DNA of 64,000 bases from Ligula intestinalis (lineage: Eukaryota > Platyhelminthes > Cestoda > Diphyllobothriidea > Diphyllobothriidae). Location: the NCBI GenBank assembly GCA_036362985.1, contig JAYGXS010000001.1, positions 38,625,184-38,689,183 of the forward strand. Reading direction: 5' to 3'. Both the position numbers and the translations under genes were made by a program. Shown here in pieces: positions 38,401 to 47,400 of the stretch (positions within the stretch are counted from its first letter, which is position 1; each line of letters starts with the position of its first letter). The notes beneath the pieces were generated by a model, which was not told where the DNA came from, ran no database searches, and saw only the letters and a list, made by a program, of their open reading frames with translations.

Positions 38401-41400
38401 CAACTTTAAAACAGTCCAAGTATATCGTAAATGATTTCGCATAAGTTTCTTTTCTTTTCTTAAGTACACAGTAGCTAATTCTGCTTTTATCCAGCCTTAG
38501 TACCCTTATTTTGTTTGACATTGTTAATTTAAAGAGCTCTTTAAGCTCACCTTACCTCGGATTGGTTGGCTCTAGTGGGCTGTGGGGAGCAAAAACCGAT
38601 AGGAAGCGGCGTCCGAGAACGGTTGGGTGCTGATTGGATGCGTTCGGAGGGACGTTGTGGTGGCAGAGTTGCGGTTCGTGTTAACCCAGTACGGAAGGAC
38701 GGATGTTCAGAGGACTCGTCAGGCGAAAGCTGCTGTATAATTGACTTCTCCAATCCACCAATATCTTGAGAAACTTGGGTCTAAAAAATTGGGATTGTGG
38801 TTAGATATCACTATCGTGGCATCTTGAGAGATAGCTTTGCATAAAAACTCTGCGAAAGGCATTCTCTTAAGAGCCCTGGCGTGGAAGGATGAAAAAGGGT
38901 AACCGGAGGCCATCATTCGGAGTCATTTACTGACTGCTTGGAGTGCTCTGGACGTGGGTTGACAATGTTGGAGCGCTACAGAGATGGTCAAACGAGTGTT
39001 CCGCTATAATCTGCTTAGCAGAGAATGCGTAAATTTGCGTAACTGTACTGTGCGTCGACTGGCTACTTCATGTGAGCTTCTTCTTATTATTATATCATTG
39101 CAGATTTATTGTTATTTTTGTTGTATTAAGAAATGTTTCTGATTAATATTTTATAGCTTTTTTCTATTATGTATTATCATTTTACTGATTGGGGAAACAC
39201 CCAAATCTCAAATTGCATGAAATGCAACCAAAACGCCAATCACAAAACCCAATAACTACGCAATTTTATCTACGCCTAAAACGGAACTACAAATTAAACC
39301 GTACAGCAAACTAGAAAACTAAACTGTAAACTATGCTAAAGAGCTACACTGTTGACCGTGAACTTAACTGTAAACGAAACTGTAAACTAAGCTATAAAGT
39401 AGCCTACACTATAAACCTGAATTATAAATCAAACTACAAAGTAAACTTTAATCTAACCTACACTACAAAAGTAAGCTATTCGCTAAACTGCCAACTGAAA
39501 TAGAATGTCATACTTCGGTTAATGGATAGCCTCCGTGTATAAGTATCTAGCAACACGTTAAGTCACTTGGTAACAGCAACCTCAACGTCCGACAGCTTTT
39601 ACTTGCCGTCTGCATTGCAAGTTCCAAAGATTTCGAAGTATTAACAGTTATGTCGGTAATAGGACACATACCCAGTTTAGTTTGTAGTTCAGTTTTAGGC
39701 GTACATAACATAGAGTAGATTTTGGGTTTCGTAATTGACGTTTCAGTTGCATTTCGTGCAAGTTAAGATCCAAGAGTTTCCCCAATCAGTAAAATTATAT
39801 TACAATGAGAAAAAGCTATAAAATATTCATCAGCAACATTTCTGAATACAAAAATAATAACGATAAATCTACAATGATAAGATAATGAACAGTAGCCAAT
39901 CAACGCACAGCACGGTCATGCAAAGTAAAGCATTCTCTAGTAGACAGTTCATCGCGAGTTCTTTGGGCTGCGCACCCAGGTAGCAGATGAATCCCATTTG
40001 CTACAGCTATCGTACTATAAAGACCACACGAAGAAGAAACACCATAAACTTATCGTAAGGTGCATTCAGTGTCTCTGATATAAAAGGTTGAACTCACTTT
40101 TCCAGCCTTATAGCTAAAGAATTGATTAAGTGGACACTTTTGACAAACCTCAAATACAAGGTTCGGAAACGATCAAACGAAAAGGCAGCAAAATTAATTT
40201 GGGTATGAGATTGTGTGTTAACTAGCCAGGTATACCTCTTTCTAGAGAACCAGAAGGGTTTGAATGAGAGATTATAGCCTAATGTGTATGGTTGCTAAGC
40301 GTGAAAAGCTACCAGACGGACTAGTTTCTTCGGGAGAAAGAAAAAGTAAGAGCAGCACTTCATTGACTGGATTCCTGGGTTATGAGATCACAAGGCAAAA
40401 ACGTAAAGGACGAAGTTGAAGGCGAAATGAAACCTTAGATGGTGACTCCTGGGAATATTAAATAGATGCGTAGTTATATATGCCCGAAAAGGACGTGCTT
40501 CGGCACGTCCTCATCTGCCTACTACGAAGTCACCAAATTGGAATTACTTCGGCCATAAAAAATATCACCATTAAGTAGTATTCTATAGTAAATCCGGGTG
40601 CTTGCGATGTGGAAATACAGGGGCACGCGAGTTTTAATTATTCAGTCTGGATGAAGTGCGAAAATATAAGAGAAAGCCGTGAGAAAATGGATTTTTTAAC
40701 AAATGTCAGTTCGTAACCAAGTCTTCTGGGAATCCCGAATCAAAAATAACCATTTATTGCAAATCATCATCATTTTTATACTAAATAATAAAGAATATGA
40801 CTATCCTAGAAAAGGCATACTCATTAAGCAAAAATCCAGCAAATACTGAGACAGTAGTATATTTGAGCTTCGTGATTTTACTAAAACTCTCCGTAAATAT
40901 AAAGCAAAACCAATTAGACGGTAGGCTTACGCTTTCGTCGACAACTGATGGTTTTTGGGCGGCAGCTCGCTGAGCATCCAGGGAAAACTTTCGTAAATGC
41001 GTACATTCGTCTTGTAGCACGTCCACCTTTTTCTATAAAAAAAACAGTGCAATAAACTGCAGATAAGGTTACCTTTATTACTGGAAGAAATTTTATTATT
41101 TACTGTTCTAGTACCGATTTAAATTCTAATGTAAAAATTAACAATTAGATAAGACAAGTCTCATGTGAAATACTAATAACTTTTTTGTTTCCATTGCCAA
41201 AGAATCTCTCAAATGCAGAATGGGCGACTATATCTCCCTCTATACTTGGTCTACAGTTTTAAAGCTGGATTTCACAAAAAAATTATGCAAACATTCGCAT
41301 CCATGCGTGCGCTGTAAAGATAACTTGACGAAATGTAAGCCTGCACTAGAAAGCTAAAATTTTGGATTTTTGCATACTTCGGCACGTGATCGACTTCTAA

Positions 41401-44400
41401 GGTCCAATGTGAACAGCGGCTAAAAAGGGAACTCAAAACGCCCAGTCTCCCATGATCGTCAGTTAAGCCCTTGAAATCGCCTAGCATGCCTCAAAATTTT
41501 GCCAAAATGTATTCATATCTCTGGAAAAACGAACCCCTTTTTCCGAATTGACGGATTACAATTTCATACCACTTATTATTATATACTAAACGATTAATCA
41601 GGGGCTATTAAGTGCATGATTTATGGCCAACCACTTATATAATCACAAATGCAATCTCAAGCACAAGCCAGGCCCTTTTTTAGTTTTTAAGAATTAGCGC
41701 CTCTGAAACTACTGGCGACAGGTTATGCAATGTGCTTGTAGGCAACAAGTGGTCTTCACCTTAGTCCACATCCAGTGCCCCAGTTAACGATCAGCGCTTA
41801 GGTAAACCTCGGCTTCGGCTCCCATTATGCATCTTAACAGCGGATTTCATCGACATTTATGTGCAGGGACAAACGTATATTCACACATCGTAACCCGCTG
41901 GCCTTCTAGTGAGAAGTTTATAATTCAAACTGCTTCAGGTTGTCTACCAGACATCAACCTACTTTCCGAAAGGCCTACGCCAACGGGGGCGGGGCAACAG
42001 AAGCTGAGGCGGTGACTATGCGGCTAGCGAATGCCCCCCCCCTGTGTTGCTAGAAGACGCTAATACAGTCCGTCTCCCGCGGCCAACGACGACTTCGGGT
42101 GGTGATGACACGCCGCTCCAACCTCCTGCTGATAGTGCTTTACTCCGCACAGGCCTGTCAGTGATGTTCATGCCCCGACCTCAACCTACAGACCTCTTTC
42201 ACACCTTACCTTACCCCTCCCTATGGCCCCAGTCCGGATGAAAAGAACATCTCAGACGCATCACGCGGATGGCGTGAAAACTATTAGTTTTTTAGCCCCA
42301 GTTACTTAGGCACCCTGCCAAACGGCCATATTCTAATTACCTCTGTAAATGTAGAGGCCTGATAATGATGAATTACCGAAAACGTGTTCGCCGAGTGCAA
42401 TTTTTTCAACTTTAACATGAAAATTTTCGCCAAACGGAATGAAGCATGGCTCTCGCCATGTGCAGTTCCACCGGTAAAAAGAACTACTTTTCAAACACAA
42501 GTGGAATCGATAAAGATGGCATTTTAGACCTAAGTTTTAACAAATCCCAAACAATTCGCATTGGCAAACACGTGTTTTTAGCAACTCATCATCAGGCCAA
42601 TACAATTGCGAGGATTAAGACGGTCAGTCATAGGCAGTGTTTTAATTATTCATGTGGATCTATTCCTTCACCTGCTCCCGTGGAGCACGATATATTGGCC
42701 GATTGACGCGACGTTTGGAGAAGAGGGTACGCGAGCACATGCCAGCCTGGCTTGGAAAACGAGAAAATCGATCGATTTCAAGTTTAATCCTCGCACACTA
42801 GATCGATAAAAACCATCAAGTTGCCGCGAGAGAGGCCTTTCAATTCGTATACCAGGCGCTGGAACACTACTCTAAAAGCCTGCGCAAACGGGTGCTCGCC
42901 ATGACCGAAGCCGTGGCAATCCGTTTAGCAAAACCCGCTATCTGTTGTCCGCTGGTAGCAGCAGTTTGCCTAACTTGGCCAACTACATGAGTGAATCCAA
43001 TGCCAAAAGAAGCCACAGAGAGTAATCGAACTCCCGCTGACCGTGAGAACACCCCGTCTTCTTTGCTCACCCGACCTAACGTCCTCAATATGCTACTGCC
43101 AGCATGCATGAAACGAGAGAACACCGAAATGGCTTATAACACACCCCCCCTACCCCGAGGACTATCTAAACACCGCATATAACTAAACATTTTAATCCCT
43201 GAAATTGTACTGGCCTGATGACGAAATACTGCAAACACGTGTCTGCCAATATGACTTCCCAAATGTAAAATGGGAATATTCGCAGCAATCCAAAAAACGT
43301 AATATTCTGAATAGTTTGCTGTTTAAAAACATTGAAAAGGCTTCCGCCTTGAAGGCAATTCCTAAGAGATAAATGCGCAATTATGTTGCAGCTTTTTACT
43401 ATACGCGCCAAATATGCCATTTTTATTTGTTACTGCCGCAGAATATGTTTCTTGGGAAAATAACAAACCAGACTAATTTCGAGGGAAAGTGTAAAAACAC
43501 TGCGGCACACTGATCTTTCCATTGTGCGACGAGAAAGCACGCAAACCTGCAACGTACAAATTGCTGCAGAACACTATTTCATAAGTTTCAGTGCCACATT
43601 CCACCTAGGCTCAATATTTGTGAACTTTTCCCAAGGACCTTTATAAACCAATTCAGAAGTTAGGTGTATGCTTCTTCATCTGTTAAGAAAAAATACAATT
43701 TGTCGGTCAAGGGGTAAAAGTCGCTTACGGAAAGATCGGCTTTCAGCCTATTGAATTTGTCAGTCATTTCGCCGATTCGATTGGCGTTTTCCCTCTCCAG
43801 ATCTGGAATGGGCGGATTGGTTAGAAGCGAAGAATATTAAACAAATAGCTAAAACCTATCACCAGAAAATAAATTGCAAGTTTAAGAAAAAATCCCTCAA
43901 ATTATCGATGTAGAAGCTATCACAGGTTGAGTAACATTCATAAAACAGGGGAAACGAAGTTGAAGAATTAGGTATTAAAAGCTCGTTCTACTGAAATTAG
44001 AACTACTCTTAAATGTCGAAACGGAATTTTTTAAAGAAAGGCCACATAGTTTAATTGGGCAACAGAGTGCAGAAACACGCAAGCATTTTGACTTTAAAAG
44101 CCGGACGGTGAAAAAGCTGAATACCAGAAGTTACCAGCCATTGCAGTCTCATATTCCAACTTCTGTGTTTCAAGCTTCTTCACATATTCGACGCTCGCGT
44201 CCGACATTCTGGCGGCCCATGTTCTTCGTTCTTCAGTTAGCTTGGAAAAAAATAAAAGCATTGTGTGACACAGAGAAGCAGCCAAAATAAGTAAGCCGTC
44301 TGTTGGATTTGGGAACAAGACAAGCAAATGCTCATTAGTGTTAATTTGCTACATTTATGTTCTTCTATGCACTCAAAAGGTTAAAATAACAAGAAGGACA

Positions 44401-47400
44401 ATATTAAAGATAGAAAGTGCGTATATGTTTACAGTCTAGTAACATTTGCCCAGAATTATTTCACAACCGATGGTTGTTTCATTTTCGGACAGTGTAGCGG
44501 TCACAGCAGCAATATTGAAAAGGGATTTGGCAATTAAACATATGCCTGCATCTTAATTAACGTGAAAGGATTGCAGTGTAAAAGAAGATAAAACTCTGCA
44601 TTTGTATGCAATAACGCATCCTTAACAAGAGTTCCTTACAGCTGCAAGTAGAAATAACGTGAAAGTTTGAGACTCGCAACTATTGATCGTTTGCAGTTTA
44701 ATTCAAGTGGTCCTTAGCACGTTAGATCGGAAAACCAAGAAATTAATAGTTCGAGTGTGAGGACTGAACGAAAATAGGCACTCGGCAGGGTTGCAAATAA
44801 TCCAGTCAAGCTACCTTCCTTCTAGCAAGTCAGCCGGGAAACATGCGTGTTACAATTTACTTTTCGAAGAAAACAAAAAGAGTATGAAGGCAGAAAAGCG
44901 GTATTCTGCCAAAAGATTGGTCGACGTGAAAATAAACTAACAGAGAAAAGTGTCGCCTTTCAACTTCACACGTGCAAAAAATAGCTAGCGATTTTGAGAC
45001 CGTAAATGTTTCCGTGACACAAAATGGGCTCCGCTACTATCTGCAAAAATGTGTGGTTCCAGAAGGCGGTACTTTCGGAATTGTTTATACGCATCCCTTG
45101 ACCCCCCTCGGTAATACAAAGAATCTTGCGCTGACATCCAACAAAATAATATGTTGCCAGGCACTGGCCCTAACATTGACCCTGGCCTTAACCCTAATTC
45201 TCCGGAACTTAGGGCAAAATCGTCTGCATTACGGACGATTGTAGTTCCTGTGTGCTGCTGGGTGGGGGGGAGAGAGCAAATTAGCCACTCTTGCTCTTTC
45301 TTTATGCATTTTTAAGCCGTTTCTTTATAAAAGAGCAGCATGAATAGGTTATGTGTGTGAGAGAAAGGATTTCTTACGCACGAAATAAAATACATGAACG
45401 CGATTTACTGGATGAAAAGGACGAAAGATCCGAAAATGGCTACCTACGCTGAAAAAGCTCCTAAGCCATACTGCCACCCTCCAAGTTGATATATTTTTCT
45501 AATGTAGTCGACTTAACCATATATACATCTCGCTACAGTCTCCCAAGTTCCTCGACTAGTCTTCTCCTTTACTTATGCCTCACTTAAACTGCCTAAGTTG
45601 TACACTCTTACATGCCATGTAGATGTAGAGCAGACCCTTGAAATCAGTCTCTTTAATAACAGTTGATTCTACAGCCGAAATTACGAATCTCACCCAGTAG
45701 ATTTATTAACCAAGGGGCGCAAAGATGTTGCAACTTAAACCCATTCAATGGGTAGGAGATTAAAAGAACGTCAGCTTTATTCGATTGGTTTCAAACTTAA
45801 CTCAGAAGATCCACATTTATTGATGATGACGGGCCTATATTTCTCTCTTTAAAGTCGTTGAAGATAAAAGTACAGAAGTGAGTACAGTTAGAATTGTCAT
45901 TTCACTGTAATTCTAAACCTCATTTCTCCGAAACTTAGCGTCAAACCACCTGCATCACGGGTGGTTCCAGTCCCCTTGTCCTGTCGGAGGCCAATTTCCA
46001 TCGCATATAAAACATTATCAGCTTGAATGTCAATAAACTAAGGATTTACTCGTCTGAGGCTGCAGACTTGCTGTCAAGTCTACACTCGCGCACAACAACA
46101 GCGGAAGGTAAGGTTACGCACAGTGAGTACAGTAGTTGTAATTGCTACACGACAATCAGCCGCATTTACATTATGCTTCCATGCTTGGCTCAATCACCCA
46201 CATCCGGCGTGTTAGTGGTCGCGATTTTACCGCTGGTGTTGGCAAACGGCTAGGCGAAATTTGGCTCGCCTGTACTGACACCAAGGGTAGAGTTCACCAA
46301 CGCTTTGCTCGTTTAGTGCTTGATAAAAAAGGGTGGAACGCCCGACATTGGGTTTACCCACTTTTGAATTCCTAGCGGACGCATCAAGGCAGTGCTTAGA
46401 GGCACTCGTTTTGACGCGCTAAAAGCTGCAAGTCTGCGCACTATAATCTATTTGTAAACAATCGAGATGGCGAAATTTAAAGTACGTTCAAGCGCCCTCT
46501 TCCCGGACAAATTAATCCCAACGGAGGACGAATAAAACAGACAGTTTGCCCCCCCCTTCGATGTTCTCCTCTTTTGCAGAAGGTGTGGGTTCATGAAAAC
46601 GAAATGGTTAGCGGGAAAAAAACAAATACAACGCTGGCGCCGACCGCGAGCGGAAATACTGCAGTCAGTTACCATCGCAGGGGCGCAAGAGCACTTCATC
46701 ACTGTACTGTGGCACATTGCTGGATCCCAAGACAGGGTTGCCGTATTTCAACACCTTCGACCAGTTTAAAAAAAGTTCGGCTGCCAAATTAAAAACTATG
46801 CTCGCCAACTCGCTTTTTCGTTGTAAATTGGCCTGTAGGAAAACTTTAAAAAGAACGCTACCTTGTCCTAAGAGCGTTTCCGAAGCCGTTAGCCGTCTCA
46901 ACACATTACTCCAAATTAAAGTTATACACTCACGCACCGGAAGCAACCATTTATTGCCAAATAATGAGGCTAAAACATCCACTGACATGACAGGAAACGT
47001 GTACAGGACTAGGCAAGTACATCGAAGAGCAGTCTAAACACGCGCACAAAAAACACGGTATTTATAGTTCCTAGCGGTCATCCGCATGCATACTATAATT
47101 GTCAGTTCCTGTAGCCACCGCTTGAGGTCTTAATTGGTGCGGTGATTGCTCATTAATTGTCACAGCGTTCCTGTCCTCGTCGGATGTGGGTTTGATAATT
47201 ACGCGACAATTATTCCCGCTGTCGTCAGAGTTATTGTTGCGCTCGGTTCTGCCCAGTTGACTCACTAATTGCCATAATTGCCATGTCAGCGTCAGCGTCA
47301 GATACGGGCTGATAATAGCCTGACAATTATGCCTGCTGTCGTCAGAGTTGTTGTTCTCACGTGACCGATTTTCTTGTTCAGGAAACTTCTCAGTACACCG

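Larger units (their letters stand above)
42550..43255 (+). mobile_element. Truncated PLE bounded by outward-facing hammerhead motifs
   Basis: An inverted 3'-end copy (42550-42610, minus sense), then an endonuclease ORF fragment on the plus strand (about 42655-42985), then UTR and a sense hammerhead (43203-43252). The two end motifs are reverse complements of each other: CATCATCAGGCCAATACAATTGC against TTGTACTGGCCTGATGACG. Confidence 0.78.
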
